A model generated the notes under the pieces. That model had not been told where the DNA came from, did not search any database, and saw only the letters and a list, made by a program, of their open reading frames with translations. This document shows, piece after piece, positions 1 to 9,568 of a stretch of DNA of 64,000 nucleotides. The translations under genes and the position numbers were made by a program. The DNA lies in assembly GCF_020748465.1 (NCBI RefSeq), contig NZ_JAHZMP010000001.1:806001-870000 (forward strand). Direction: 5' to 3'. This DNA comes from Terrisporobacter mayombei. GTDB taxonomy: Bacteria > Bacillota > Clostridia > Peptostreptococcales > Peptostreptococcaceae. The first letter of the stretch is position 1, and every line of letters starts with the position of its first letter.

Positions 1-2503
1 CATATTTTCCATCAACTAAAACTTTTTGAATTGGTTGACGAACTTTTATTTTACTTTCTTCTCTAGATGCTCTACCTAAAGTAACTAAAGCTTTAGTTAT
101 TTCCATTTTTTCTTCTAATTCTAAATCTATTAATTCTTCATTAGCTCTTGGATATGATGCTAAGTGAACTGATTCTTCATTAGTTAAATCTCTGTATATT
201 TCTTCAGAAAGATGTGGAGCAAATGGAGCTATCATTCTACAAAGTTCAGTTAATAATTCATAAGTAGTATTGTATACTGCTTTTTTATCTTCTGTTAACT
301 CAGTAGCCCAGAATCTTCTTCTAGAACGTCTTATATACCAGTTTGATAAATCGTCATTTATGAAAGCTTGTATACTTCTTATAGTTTTGTTAACTTCGAA
401 TATCTCTAAGTTTTCTTCAGTTTCTTTCTTTAAATGGTTGAATCTTGATAATATCCATCTATCAAGTTCTGGTCTATCTTTATAATCAACAAAGAAATCA
501 GTTGGATTTACATTATCTGTATTTGCATATAAAGCAAAGAAGTTATATACGTTTTTGATAGTTCCTATGAACTTACTTTGTATTTCTCTAAGACCTGATT
601 CATCAAATCTTATTGGAGTCCATGGTGGAGATACGTATAATAGATACCATCTAAGAGCATCTGCTCCGTATTTATCGAATAATTCAAATGGATTTACTGT
701 ATTTCCTTTAGATTTACTCATCTTCTTACCATCTTTATCAAGAACAAGGTCATTAACAAGTACATTCTTGTAAGGAGCTTTTCCTGTTACAAATGTAGAT
801 ATAGCAAGTAATGAATAGAACCATCCTCTAGTTTGATCTATACCTTCACAGATATAATCTGCTGGGAATAATTGATCAAAGTTTTCTTTATTCTCAAATG
901 GGTAGTGATGTTGAGCAAATGGCATTGAACCACTATCGAACCAACAATCTATAACTTCTGTTACTCTTGTCATTGGTTTACCACAACATTCACATTTTAA
1001 ATGTATATCATCCACATAAGGTCTGTGAAGTTCTACAGTTTTTGGATCTATATTTTCTATTGCTTTAGCAGCTAATTCTTCTCTAGAACCTACTGATTGT
1101 TTATGACCACAATCACATCTCCATACGTTAAGTGGAGTACCCCAGTATCTAGTTCTTGATACTGCCCAGTCATTTAAGTTTTCTAACCAGTTACCAAATC
1201 TTCCTTCACCAACGAATTTTGGATACCAATTAACACCATTATTGTTTTCTATTAATTTATCTTTCAGTTTAGTCATTTCTATATACCAGCTTGGTTTTGC
1301 ATAGTATACAAGTGGTGTTGAACATCTCCAACAGTGTGGATAATTATGCTCGACTTTTATTTTTGAGAATAATTTATTTTCTTTAGCTAACCATTTTATT
1401 ATTTCAACGTCTAAACCGTCTTCCATAACAAATTTACCTTCCCATGGAGTAGCTGTAAACTTACCACTTTCATCAACTGGTTGTAATACTGGTAAGTTAT
1501 ATTTTCTTCCTAAGTTGTAGTCATCTTCTCCGAAAGCTGGAGCAGTATGAACTATACCCGTACCATCTTCAGTTGTTACATAATCACCTAAAGTTATGAA
1601 GAATGCTTTTTCATCGGTAGTTACAAATGGCATTAATTGCTCATATTCAACACCTTCCAAGTCAGCACCTTTCATCTCTTCTAATATTTCATAAGTTCCT
1701 TCTCCTAAAACTTTATTAGCTAAAGGTTTTGAAACATAGTATATTTCATCATCTTTTTTAACTTTTAAATAATCTACTTCTCCATTTACTGTTAATGCAA
1801 CATTTGAAGGCAGAGTCCAAGGAGTAGTTGTCCAAGCTAAGAAATACTCATTTTCAGCATCTTTTCTTCTGAATTTAGCTACAACTGTATTCGTTTTAAC
1901 TTCTTTATATCCTTGAGCAACTTCATGTGAAGCAAGACCTGTTCCACATCTTGGACAGTATGGAAGTATCTTATGTCCTTCATACATATATCCTTCTTTA
2001 TTGAATTTATCCAATATCCACCAAACTGATTCTATATAGTTATTATCTAATGTTATGTATGGATTATCTAAATCAACTTCATAAGCCATTCTTTCAGTCA
2101 TGTTTCTCCATTTACTTTCGTAAGTAAATACTGATTCTCTGCATTTTTTATTGAACTCAGCTATTCCATACTCTTCTATCTGTTGTTTATTAGTTAAACC
2201 TAATTCTTTTTCAACTTGAAGTTCTACTGGTAAACCATGAGTATCCCATCCGGCTTTTCTTTTAACTTGATATCCACTCATTGTTTTATATCTACAAACC
2301 CAGTCTTTTAAAGTTCTAGCAACAACATGGTGTATACCTGGGTTACCATTTGCTGTTGGAGGTCCTTCATAGAATACAAAGCTAGGATCATTTTGCCCTT
2401 TTTCTAATGTTTTTTCTAGTATATCTATTTGTTTCCAATATTCTGACACTTGACTCTCAGCATCTTTTACTGAAGAATCTACTAGCGGCTTAAATTTTGC
2501 CAT
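1..2503 (-). CDS. ileS: Isoleucine--tRNA ligase (IleRS), 3' end outside window
   Basis: Charges tRNA-Ile with isoleucine in the cytoplasm. About 834 N-terminal residues are in the window and the gene runs off the left edge. The class I HIGH-type motif reads PGIHH near residue 55-59, and KMSKS is at about 594-598. Cysteine pairs (CPRCG, CWRCS, CDCG, CECCG) and the phrase SSHEVAQGYKEV-like 'ASHEVAQGYKEV' resemble the eukaryote-like (type 2) IleRS group, which is often less sensitive to mupirocin; that subtype is inference. The ATG at 2503 is chosen because it follows a T-box leader; a purine-rich stretch (AAAGGGTGAAC) lies just upstream. Regulated by the T-box at 2637-2875. Confidence 0.97.
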   Translation of the reverse strand, partial: MAKFKPLVDSSVKDAESQVSEYWKQIDILEKTLEKGQNDPSFVFYEGPPTANGNPGIHHVVARTLKDWVCRYKTMSGYQVKRKAGWDTHGLPVELQVEKELGLTNKQQIEEYGIAEFNKKCRESVFTYESKWRNMTERMAYEVDLDNPYITLDNNYIESVWWILDKFNKEGYMYEGHKILPYCPRCGTGLASHEVAQGYKEVKTNTVVAKFRRKDAENEYFLAWTTTPWTLPSNVALTVNGEVDYLKVKKDDEIYYVSKPLANKVLGEGTYEILEEMKGADLEGVEYEQLMPFVTTDEKAFFITLGDYVTTEDGTGIVHTAPAFGEDDYNLGRKYNLPVLQPVDESGKFTATPWEGKFVMEDGLDVEIIKWLAKENKLFSKIKVEHNYPHCWRCSTPLVYYAKPSWYIEMTKLKDKLIENNNGVNWYPKFVGEGRFGNWLENLNDWAVSRTRYWGTPLNVWRCDCGHKQSVGSREELAAKAIENIDPKTVELHRPYVDDIHLKCECCGKPMTRVTEVIDCWFDSGSMPFAQHHYPFENKENFDQLFPADYICEGIDQTRGWFYSLLAISTFVTGKAPYKNVLVNDLVLDKDGKKMSKSKGNTVNPFELFDKYGADALRWYLLYVSPPWTPIRFDESGLREIQSKFIGTIKNVYNFFALYANTDNVNPTDFFVDYKDRPELDRWILSRFNHLKKETEENLEIFEVNKTIRSIQAFINDDLSNWYIRRSRRRFWATELTEDKKAVYNTTYELLTELCRMIAPFAPHLSEEIYRDLTNEESVHLASYPRANEELIDLELEEKMEITKALVTLGRASREESKIKVRQPIQKVLVDGKY

Positions 2504-2636
2504 GTTAAGTTCACCCTTTCTTAATCATTTATTAGTATAAAATTTAATTATTCCCATTTTTGTTGACTTAAATGCCAATTTGGATATTTATAACTTCGGT
2601 TAGTTTAATTAAAAACATGGTATTTTGAATATAAAA

Positions 2637-2875
2637 AACTCGTCCCCTAATAAAAGGGACGAGTTGAAATCGCGTTACCACCCTAGTTCTATATATACTT
2701 ATAAGTATCTATAACACTCTATAGTTTAACGGCACTAACCGGCACAGCTTAATTGATTAAAATCTTTCAGCCTGCAGCTCCAGAGTGATTTTCAACTTTA
2801 TTCAATACATTGGTTCTCAGCTTGTCCAACTCTCTGTAGAATATCCAAAAGTTTACTCTCTCTATCATTGCTTTT
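2637..2875 (-). promoter_or_regulatory. T-box riboswitch (Ile specifier) of ileS
   Basis: On the minus strand the leader holds an AATC stretch in the context GAAAATCACTCTGGAGC, giving an ATC isoleucine specifier at 2787-2789. The conserved 14-nt T-box AGGGTGGTAACGCG is at 2671-2684. It is followed by a terminator hairpin with arms AACTCGTCCC and GGGACGAGTT at 2637-2665. Uncharged tRNA-Ile should stabilise the antiterminator and switch ileS on. The upper boundary is approximate. Confidence 0.95.
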
Positions 2876-2899
2876 TAAAGTATATAATTATATTCTTAA

Positions 2900-2928
2900 A
2901 GTATACAATAACTTATCTTTTCAGTCAA
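2900..2928 (-). promoter_or_regulatory. SigA-type promoter of the ileS T-box transcript
   Basis: Minus strand TTGACT (2923-2928), a 17-nt spacer, then TATACT (2900-2905). This is an almost perfect vegetative promoter, placed just upstream of the T-box leader and inside the gap after divIVA. Confidence 0.8.
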
Positions 2929-2954
2929 CATAATTATTATTTAAACATTTTTTC

Positions 2955-3497
2955 TTATTCCATAGATGAAGCTACTTCATCCTCTGCCAAAATGTTATTC
3001 TCATCTTCAGATAAATCAATCATATTGAATGATTCATTACAGTGTTCATCTACATTGAAAAATATCTCATCTATATTTGTCATTTCATCTTGAATTAAAG
3101 ACTTAAATTTATTTCTAAAAATTTTAAACTCTTTAACTAAATCATCATATTCTTTTGTTAATACTACTATTCTTTCTTTACAATTTTCTATAATTTGTTT
3201 TGACTTTAATTCAGCATCTTCTACTATTATTTTAGCTTTCTTATTTGCTGCATCACAAGTATCTTTAGCTGCTGTTTGAGCAGTTATTAAAGTATCATTT
3301 AGAGTTTTCTCTATAGTTTTATATCTGCTCACTTGTTCTTGATATAATTTAATTTTTTCTTTTAAATCTAAGTTTTCTCTATATAGATTTTCAAAATCTT
3401 CTTTTACTTTATCTAAGAATACATCAACCTCATCTTCATGGTATCCTCTAAATCCTTTTTTAAACTCTTTATTTTCTATGTCCATTGGAGTTATCAT
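2955..3497 (-). CDS. divIVA: Septum site-determining protein DivIVA
   Basis: Membrane-curvature-sensing scaffold that localises at division sites and poles. The 180-residue protein begins with the typical MITPMDIENKEF lipid-binding segment, followed by FRGYHEDEVDVFLDKV, the family signature. Long heptad-rich coiled coil covers about residues 30-140. The tail is acidic (SEDENNILAEDE). The ATG at 3497 has a strong AGGAGGAG ribosome site 6-7 nt upstream. It is last in a unit with ylmH, yggT, sepF and yggS, the classic Gram-positive division-gene neighbourhood, and 26 nt separate its stop from the -35 element of the ileS promoter. Confidence 0.96.
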   Translation of the reverse strand: MITPMDIENKEFKKGFRGYHEDEVDVFLDKVKEDFENLYRENLDLKEKIKLYQEQVSRYKTIEKTLNDTLITAQTAAKDTCDAANKKAKIIVEDAELKSKQIIENCKERIVVLTKEYDDLVKEFKIFRNKFKSLIQDEMTNIDEIFFNVDEHCNESFNMIDLSEDENNILAEDEVASSME

Positions 3498-3508
3498 ATA
3501 TTCTCCTC

Positions 3509-4294
3509 CTACAATAATAATTTTCCTTGAATTTTAATTTTCCCTTTTTTTGTTAAATCGCCAATATTAATTATTTGTGATCGTCCTTTTCCCCTGACAG
3601 AAATTAAAGACTCCGGTTTTATTTCTTTTGAACATGATATGACTTTTTCATAATTAACCTGAACTTTTTCATTGTTTATTAACTTAGCACTTTCTTGTCT
3701 TGATATATTATATAAACCACTTATTATACAGTCTATCCTACTTGAAGAAACAGTAAAGTTAATTTCTTTATAATTAGGCGGATTGTAAAGAACCTCTTCC
3801 CTAGAAATTTCGTTTAATTTTACATTATTCCTAGCAACCTTCTCTAAGTTCATTAAAATAAAATCACAGATATCAAAGGTAACAATTACCTGACAAAAGT
3901 TCTCATGTATAATTATATCTCCAATTTTTTCTCTTTTTATACCTAGACTTAATAAAGAACCCAGATAATCTTTATGACTGATTGATTTAAACTTGAAATT
4001 TCCTTCAATTTGTATAAATCTCAAAGTTTCACTTATATCTTCATATTCCATATAAAATGGATAAATAAATACTATTTTTCGTTCACTTTCATCATATCCA
4101 CCATCGACTGTATATTTTAAGTCATCATTTGAATTTAAAATAGCTTTAGCATTTTCCACTTCAAATGGATTTAAAAAATCACTAAATCTTACGTCATAAT
4201 TTTTTAAACAGCCATTTGCTTTATCAATTATTCTAAACATCTTATTTTTTAAGTCTATATCTTTGATGTGAGATGTTAATTTTAACTTGTCCAT
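3509..4294 (-). CDS. ylmH: YlmH-family S4-domain RNA-binding protein
   Basis: 261 residues, the normal length of YlmH. A C-terminal S4 RNA-binding domain covers about residues 182-250: SSSRIDCIISGLYNISRQ, then an alpha-L motif with KVQVNYEKV, then the basic SVRGKGR. The N-terminal part is the YlmH-specific domain. YlmH has been linked in other Firmicutes to ribosome-associated quality control and, by neighbourhood, to division. The ribosome site is weak (AGG about 8 nt upstream of the ATG at 4294). The gap to yggT is 13 nt and to divIVA 11 nt, so translation is probably coupled. Confidence 0.93.
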   Translation of the reverse strand: MDKLKLTSHIKDIDLKNKMFRIIDKANGCLKNYDVRFSDFLNPFEVENAKAILNSNDDLKYTVDGGYDESERKIVFIYPFYMEYEDISETLRFIQIEGNFKFKSISHKDYLGSLLSLGIKREKIGDIIIHENFCQVIVTFDICDFILMNLEKVARNNVKLNEISREEVLYNPPNYKEINFTVSSSRIDCIISGLYNISRQESAKLINNEKVQVNYEKVISCSKEIKPESLISVRGKGRSQIINIGDLTKKGKIKIQGKLLL

Positions 4295-4307
4295 TTTATT
4301 ACCTATT

Positions 4308-4568
4308 CTACCAAACCAAACTATATATTAAATTTTTAACCATTGATATTACGAAGAACGCTATAATTGGCGAAAAATCTATTGGTATATCTATATATCT
4401 AAACAAAACTTCTCTAATCGGTCCTACTAAAGGCTCAGTAAACATACTTAATATCTCATATGCTTTTGAATATCTAGCTCCTGGAAACCAAGACATTAAA
4501 CATTGTATTAAAATAAGCCAAGTTAGTATGTTTAAAAGCTTAATAAGTAATACGGCTATCATTTGCAT
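4308..4568 (-). CDS. YggT/YlmG family membrane protein
   Basis: Small integral membrane protein of 86 residues with two hydrophobic segments (about residues 1-22 and 60-82). Between them is the family loop with SWFPGARYSKAYEILSMFTEPLVGPIR, i.e. the conserved W-x-P-x-A and EPLL/VxPIR signature. YggT proteins sit next to sepF in many Gram-positives and are thought to act in envelope or division functions; the molecular role is not established. The start ATG (4568) has AAAGGAG 7 nt upstream, which makes the Met at residue 3 unlikely as start. Confidence 0.92.
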   Translation of the reverse strand: MQMIAVLLIKLLNILTWLILIQCLMSWFPGARYSKAYEILSMFTEPLVGPIREVLFRYIDIPIDFSPIIAFFVISMVKNLIYSLVW

Positions 4569-4587
4569 GGTTTTTCTCCTTTATATA

Positions 4588-5058
4588 TTATTTTTGCCAC
4601 GGAAAAAATGCTTTGCTTTCTAATTCTTTTTTAATATTTGCGTCTATGTCCACATTATTGGGTGCTAAAATAAATATTGATTTAGAAACCTTTTGCATAC
4701 TTCCATCTAATATATACACTGCTCCACTTATAAAGTAGTATATAGATTTTTTAAGTTCTGGCTCTTCTTCTACACTTTCTAAGTTGACAATTACTGCTCT
4801 TCTTTGTCTTAGATGATCTGCTATTATAGTTACATCGTCATATTTTTTAGGTTCAGCAATAACCACTTTCATTTGACTGTTAGTATGTATATTAACTACT
4901 TTACTGCTTCTTGTTACATGAGAGTTAGCAGCTTCTAATTTAGGTTCTTCTTGATCTTGTTCTTCTTGAATACCTTCGTATCCTTCATCTTCTCCATCAT
5001 ATTCTTCTTCATCAATTGACATCCAATCTTTAAACTTCTTTATAAATCCTTCACTCAT
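4588..5058 (-). CDS. sepF: Cell division protein SepF
   Basis: FtsZ membrane anchor and ring-alignment protein. The 156-residue product has an N-terminal amphipathic segment (MSEGFIKKFKDWM), a low-complexity acidic linker at about 14-60 (EEEYDGEDEGYEG, then EEQDQEEP), and the C-terminal SepF fold: KYDDVTIIADHLRQRRAVIVNLE, then a region with YYFISGAVYILDGSMQKV. Because no ftsA is visible in the division genes further along, SepF may be the main FtsZ tether in this organism; that is inference. It is expressed between yggS and yggT. Confidence 0.95.
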   Translation of the reverse strand: MSEGFIKKFKDWMSIDEEEYDGEDEGYEGIQEEQDQEEPKLEAANSHVTRSSKVVNIHTNSQMKVVIAEPKKYDDVTIIADHLRQRRAVIVNLESVEEEPELKKSIYYFISGAVYILDGSMQKVSKSIFILAPNNVDIDANIKKELESKAFFPWQK

Positions 5059-5081
5059 TTTATATTCCTCCCTAATATTTT

Positions 5082-5777
5082 CTATTTATTATAATTTCTT
5101 TGGCCAAATATTGAAGTTCCTACTCTTATAATTGTAGCTCCTTCTTCTATGGCTATTTTAAAGTCATGGCTCATTCCCATAGACAAAGTATCCATTTCTA
5201 CATTTGGTAAGTTTAAATCCTTAATTTGCAATGATAAATTCTTTAAACTTTTAAATACTTTTCTTATTTCTTCTTCATCATCTATAAAAGGGGCCATTGT
5301 CATTAAACCTTTAATGTGTATATTCTTATAATTAATAGATACATTCTTAACAAAATCTATTACAAACTCTTCTTCAAGTCCATGCTTACTTTCTTCTTTT
5401 GATATGTTAATTTGAACTAAGCAATTAATCTCTTTGTCTATTTTTTCAGCTCTTTTTTGAATTTCTTCACATAAAGCTATTCTATCTAAGGAGTGAATCA
5501 TATAAACTTTATCAATTATATACTTCACTTTATTAGTTTGTAGAGTCCCTATTAGATGATATCTAACCTTATCACCAATAACTTCATATTTTCTGGCTAA
5601 TTCTTGAGGTTTATTCTCACCTATATCTGTAATGCCTGCATCTATAGCCTCTAAAACCTTATCTACATCCACAGTTTTAGTAACTGCCATTAAATTCACT
5701 TCTTCTTGTCTATTACTTTCTTTTCTTATATTATCAATATTTTGTTTAATGGATATTATATTATCTTTAATTGACAT
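5082..5777 (-). CDS. YggS/YlmE family PLP homeostasis protein
   Basis: Pyridoxal-phosphate-binding protein of the alanine-racemase-like barrel family, involved in PLP and amino-acid balance. The PLP lysine is in [11 protein letters not shown] near the N-terminus. Downstream are the family segments [24 protein letters not shown] and GLMTMAPF, then the closing [27 protein letters not shown]. The reading frame is open further upstream, but the ATG at 5777 has an AAGAAGGTGG site 5 nt before it and gives 231 residues, normal for the family. A longer start at 5819 would overlap the upstream gene by 17 nt. Confidence 0.95.
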   Translation of the reverse strand: [231 protein letters not shown]

Positions 5778-5802
5778 AATTACCACCTTCTTATTAGTTA
5801 TA

Positions 5803-6870
5803 CTAGTTAATCTTTGCAATTCTTTTATTAATAAAATTTGGCTTTAAAATGATTCTGTCATGTAATTTAACCGTATTTATTCCATTAGCTTCATTACTTC
5901 TAAAGTCAACATATATATAAGTATCGTCTTCAAAAGAAATTCCTTTAATTTCTATAAATTCAGGCTTATTATTTTCTTCATTTATCACATATACACCTGT
6001 TTTATTGTCTTTTTTCACTAAAGATTGTTTAGGTATTCTTAAAGCTTCCATTTGTTTATATATTATATCAAATTCTTCCACTCTTGTATCATAAATTCCA
6101 ATATTTTGTTGCGTAAATTTAACTATTATAATAGAATAATTATCCTTCTTACATATTTTATATATCTCTCCATTTATTTCATTATCTCTAATTCCAATTT
6201 TAACACTATCACCTTCATTAAACAACTTGTTATCTTCTATTACAAACGCCATGTAACAATCATTATTATTTATCACTCTTGCAATGATAGTATCTTGTTT
6301 TATCTTTTTATGGTTAGTTGCAGTTGGTATATAGTTATTACTTGCATCATCTATATCTTCTTTAGTTATATTAGATAAATAATCAGTGCTATATTTATTT
6401 TCATTGTTGTCATATTTGTAAGATATAATTCCTGATGAACTTGCACAGTAGTTAGTAGAATTAGATTTTATTTTTTCTTCTAATATGTTTAATTCTTCTT
6501 TTTTTACAGATAATATCCCAATTTTTAATGAATTATTTTCACTTTCCAAACCTTTTATTTCTTCTTTTAAATTTATTAATTCTTCATTAATATTCTCATC
6601 TATATTGTTATTGTACACAGTAGCTATATTCTGAGATTTTTGAACTTTTTCATTGCTATTCACCAACAAAGATAATGTTCCATTAGTATCACTTTTTATT
6701 AAATATTCATCTCTTACAACAATACCTTTTTCTTTAGTTTTCATAGTATAAAAATCATCTTTTAATACTAGCACAGATGTATTTAATCCTATTATTAAAG
6801 CTATCCCTTTAAATATTAAGTATATAAATACTCCTAGTATAAAAAGTCTAGAATATTTTATTTTCTTCAA
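5803..6870 (-). CDS. HlyD-like (membrane fusion/adaptor domain) protein of the sepF locus
   Basis: About 355 residues. One N-terminal membrane anchor lies near residues 8-30. Then comes a lipoyl/barrel-sandwich half (KEKGIVVRDEYLIKSDTNGTL), a coiled coil of about 50 residues (INEELINLKEEIKGLESENN), a second sandwich half, and a beta-barrel with the typical RIPKQSLV and GVYVI segments. This is HlyD/efflux-adaptor architecture, but no ABC or RND partner is adjacent. It heads the yggS-sepF-divIVA unit, so an envelope role at the septum is possible. The TTG at 6870 is preferred: GGGGTG sits 6 nt upstream, while the in-frame GTG at 6879 has no good site. Confidence 0.75.
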   Translation of the reverse strand: MKKIKYSRLFILGVFIYLIFKGIALIIGLNTSVLVLKDDFYTMKTKEKGIVVRDEYLIKSDTNGTLSLLVNSNEKVQKSQNIATVYNNNIDENINEELINLKEEIKGLESENNSLKIGILSVKKEELNILEEKIKSNSTNYCASSSGIISYKYDNNENKYSTDYLSNITKEDIDDASNNYIPTATNHKKIKQDTIIARVINNNDCYMAFVIEDNKLFNEGDSVKIGIRDNEINGEIYKICKKDNYSIIIVKFTQQNIGIYDTRVEEFDIIYKQMEALRIPKQSLVKKDNKTGVYVINEENNKPEFIEIKGISFEDDTYIYVDFRSNEANGINTVKLHDRIILKPNFINKRIAKIN

Positions 6871-6977
6871 TGGATTCACCCCAGTATTTAAATAGTATTC
6901 TTAATTTAAAAGTAATTAATTTATAATTTCTTTAAATATTATTTAAATCCTTCTTAATATGTAAATAGATTTACATT

Positions 6978-7446
6978 TTAATCCTTATCTTCTATGCAAA
7001 TTTCTTCTTTTTTCTTAAAAAAACTTAATTTTATTTCAGAAATCACAACTGCAATAGATATAAAAACAAATCCTATAGCAAGTTTTGTTGTAATTTGTTC
7101 ATTATAAACTATAATGAACAACATAATGCCAAAGACAGCTTCCAAACTCAATATTAAAGAATCTTTGTTTTTACAGTAAATTGATGTGGCCATAATATTA
7201 TCGCTGCAAAAAATCCAGATAGTAAAATAGCTAAATCTCCACCTGTTATATCTAAGTTTTCATTTAATGATACTAATACCATTCCCTTTATACATCTAAA
7301 AATTAAGAAATAAAGTTATTGCCATAACTAGACCGCTCTTCAAATATTCCTTGTCTATTACCTTTAATTTTTTATAATAAATTAATATTAGCGTTAAAGA
7401 TCCTACAGAAAATCTTAATGCCAAAATATATTTTTATCTTTCATTT
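6978..7446 (-). pseudogene. Decayed DMT/EamA-family transporter
   Basis: A start ATG at 7446 with AAGGAG upstream runs into a stop after eight codons. In other frames of the same strand, recognisable EamA pieces follow in the right order. The first is ALRFSVGSLTLILIYYKK. The second is GMVLVSLNENLDITGGDLAIL, continuing into an alanine-rich helix and ending ILWPHQFT. The last is a 71-codon open stretch (6978-7193) with the final transmembrane segments and a charged tail. At least two frameshifts and a missing N-terminal portion separate them. Drug/metabolite exporters of this type have ten helices and about 290 residues. Substrate unknown. Clearly non-functional as read. Confidence 0.85.
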
Positions 7447-7612
7447 TGTATCTCCTTATGAATAAGTAGCTTTAAAATCAAACCATCCCATAATAATTAA
7501 ATTATTCTTATAATATTAGAATATATTTCCAATAAAATGATATCTCTTTATACATACTTTTTTTTCTTTGGATAAAAATAAGATAATGAAGTGTTGATTA
7601 GGAGGAAATAAT

Positions 7613-7921
7613 ATGTCTGAAAAAAAATTATATTGCAAAGCAACTAATTGTGCTCATAATTACGATGAATGTTGTCGTGCTGGTTACATAAATGTAAGAG
7701 GTAATTCTGCAGTAAAAACATCTGAAACTACTTGTTCAACATATTTTGCAGATAGTTTAGGTTTTTTTACTAGTGCAATAGAAGTAGGCGGGTATACAAC
7801 ACCAAAAAATATAATTTGCGAAGCTTGTAATTGTATTTATAATAATGACACACATTGCACTGCAGATAGTGTTCTGATTAATTCTCATTTTTCATCATGT
7901 GAAACATTTAAATGCAAATAA
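7613..7921 (+). CDS. DUF1540 cysteine-rich protein (two repeats)
   Basis: 102 residues with two copies of the DUF1540 pattern. The first is YCKATNCAHNYDECCRAG with a later TxCSTYF; the second is CEACNCIYNNDTHCTAD with a later SSCETFKC. The cysteines could bind a metal or form disulphides. DUF1540 proteins are common in spore-forming Firmicutes, but their function is not established. One of few plus-strand genes here, with AGGAGG 7-8 nt before the ATG and its own terminator. A spore-associated role is only a guess from the phylogenetic spread. Confidence 0.88.
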   Translation: MSEKKLYCKATNCAHNYDECCRAGYINVRGNSAVKTSETTCSTYFADSLGFFTSAIEVGGYTTPKNIICEACNCIYNNDTHCTADSVLINSHFSSCETFKCK

Positions 7922-7923
7922 TA

Positions 7924-7955
7924 AAAAAAAGAGAGATATTAATCTCTCCTTTTTT
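7924..7955. terminator. Bidirectional terminator between DUF1540 gene and serS
   Basis: GAGAGAT-ATTA-ATCTCTC-type hairpin with an A-run on the left and CTTTTTTAT on the right, so it can end both converging transcripts. Confidence 0.85.
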
Positions 7956-7968
7956 ATGTAAATTAAAA

Positions 7969-9246
7969 TTATTTTATAACATTTATACCCATATATGGTA
8001 TTAATACTTCTGGTACTACTACTGAACCATCAGCTTGTTGATAGTTTTCAAGTATAGCAGCAACTGTTCTACCTACAGCAAGACCTGAACCATTTAATGT
8101 ATGGCAGTATTCAGCTTTAGAGTTTTTATCTCTTTTAAATCTTATACCAGCTCTTCTAGCTTGGAAGTCTTCACAATTTGAGCAAGAAGATATTTCAACG
8201 TATCTATTATATGATGGCATCCATACTTCTAAGTCATATTTATATGCAGCAGTGAATCCCAAGTCTCCTGTACATATTCTAACAACTCTATATGGTATGT
8301 TTAATTTTTGTAATAAATATTCTGCATTAGCAGTTAATTTTTCTAATTCATCATATGAAGTTTCTGGCGCAACTATTTTAACCATTTCAACTTTGTTGAA
8401 TTGATGTTGTCTAACAAGACCTCTAGTGTCTCTACCTGCAGAACCGGCCTCTGATCTAAAGCATGGAGTATAAGCAGTATAATTTAAAGGTAATTCATCA
8501 TATGATAATATTTCATTTGCAACTATATTTGTTAAAGGTACTTCTGAAGTTGGTATTAAGTAGTAATCAGTATCTTCAACTTTGAACATATCTTCTCCGA
8601 ATTTTGGAAGTTGTCCAGTTCCTAAGAATGAGTTTGTATTAGCCATAAATGGTGGTATAAACTCTGTGTACCCTTGCTCTTCTGTATTTGTATTTAAGAA
8701 AAAGTTAGCTACAGATCTTTCTAATCTTGCACCTTTGTCTCTATATAATGTAAATCTTGAACCAGTTATTTTAGCTCCAGTCTCAAAATCTAATATTCCT
8801 AAATCAGTACCTATATCCCAGTGAGCTTTGAAATCGAAATCAAACTTTTTTGGCTCTCCCCATTTTCTAACTTCTACGTTATCTTCATCAGTATCCCCTT
8901 GAGGAACGTTTGCATTTGGAACATTTGGTATTCTAAATAATCTATATTGTAATTCATCTTGAACTTTTTTAACTTTTTCATCTAAAGCTTTTATGTTTTC
9001 AGATAATTCTTTAAGCTTAACTTTTTCCGCTTCAGCTTCTTCTTTTTTTCCTTCTTTCATTAGTTGAGGTATTTTCTTTTGTTCAACGTTCATTTCGCTT
9101 TTTAAAGACTCAACTTCTTTTAATAACTCTCTTCTTTGATCGTCTAGCTCAACAACAGCATCAAGGTCGAATTCTTTTTCTCCCCTTCTATCCATTGCTT
9201 TTTTAATATCTTCTAGATTTTCTCTTATCCTTTTGATATCTAACAT
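7969..9246 (-). CDS. serS: Serine--tRNA ligase
   Basis: Charges tRNA-Ser (and tRNA-Sec) with serine. 425 residues, normal length. The N-terminal antiparallel coiled-coil arm spans about residues 30-105 and is rich in K and E. Class II motif 2 is in [24 protein letters not shown] and motif 3 in [17 protein letters not shown]. The motif [14 protein letters not shown] is the serine-pocket region. Start ATG 9246 has TAGGAGG 7 nt upstream. No T-box is visible in the 240-nt leader. Confidence 0.98.
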   Translation of the reverse strand: MLDIKRIRENLEDIKKAMDRRGEKEFDLDAVVELDDQRRELLKEVESLKSEMNVEQKKIPQLMKEGKKEEAEAEKVKLKELSENIKALDEKVKKVQDELQYRLFRIPNVPNANVPQGDTDEDNVEVRKWGEPKKFDFDFKAHWDIGTDLGILDFETGAKITGSRFTLYRDKGARLERSVANFFLNTNTEEQGYTEFIPPFMANTNSFLGTGQLPKFGEDMFKVEDTDYYLIPTSEVPLTNIVANEILSYDELPLNYTAYTPCFRSEAGSAGRDTRGLVRQHQFNKVEMVKIVAPETSYDELEKLTANAEYLLQKLNIPYRVVRICTGDLGFTAAYKYDLEVWMPSYNRYVEISSCSNCEDFQARRAGIRFKRDKNSKAEYCHTLNGSGLAVGRTVAAILENYQQADGSVVVPEVLIPYMGINVIK

Positions 9247-9487
9247 TTTCTTTCCTCCTACATTTTATGTACAAATTGAATTATGTATATTCCCTGAGAA
9301 ATATAAAACATAAAGTATAATCAATCCATTTTAACTATATTTTAAGCATTATAAATTATATTGTCAAATAATTTAACTTCTATATAATGAATTTCAATAT
9401 TATTACTTTATTATATATAAGATTATAACCAATAATATTAATTTTTTCACATATTATTCTAAAAAATATAAAAAATTTGTATTAATA
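9247..9487. other. AT-rich gap upstream of serS
   Basis: Leader and promoter region of serS. I looked for a T-box core (AGGGTGG) and found none. A TATACT element occurs on the minus strand near 9315 but without a convincing -35. No open frame of note. Confidence 0.5.
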
Positions 9488-9530
9488 TAAAAAAAATGGT
9501 TCTTTATAATAAAGAACCATCTTTTTTATT
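9488..9530 (-). terminator. Terminator of the alanine symporter gene
   Basis: Perfect inverted repeat ATGGTTCTTTAT / ATAAAGAACCAT with A- and T-runs on both sides, 40-80 nt downstream of the symporter stop. Confidence 0.85.
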
Positions 9531-9568
9531 ATTTATTTACATTTATAATTAATAAAATTCAATTCACA

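Noticed and set aside
2785..3093. Plus-strand open frame of 102 codons over the T-box and divIVA end
   Set aside because: Antisense to a clear riboswitch and gene, no ribosome site, no protein-like pattern.
9247..9487. T-box in front of serS
   Set aside because: No AGGGTGG core or terminator/antiterminator pair found.
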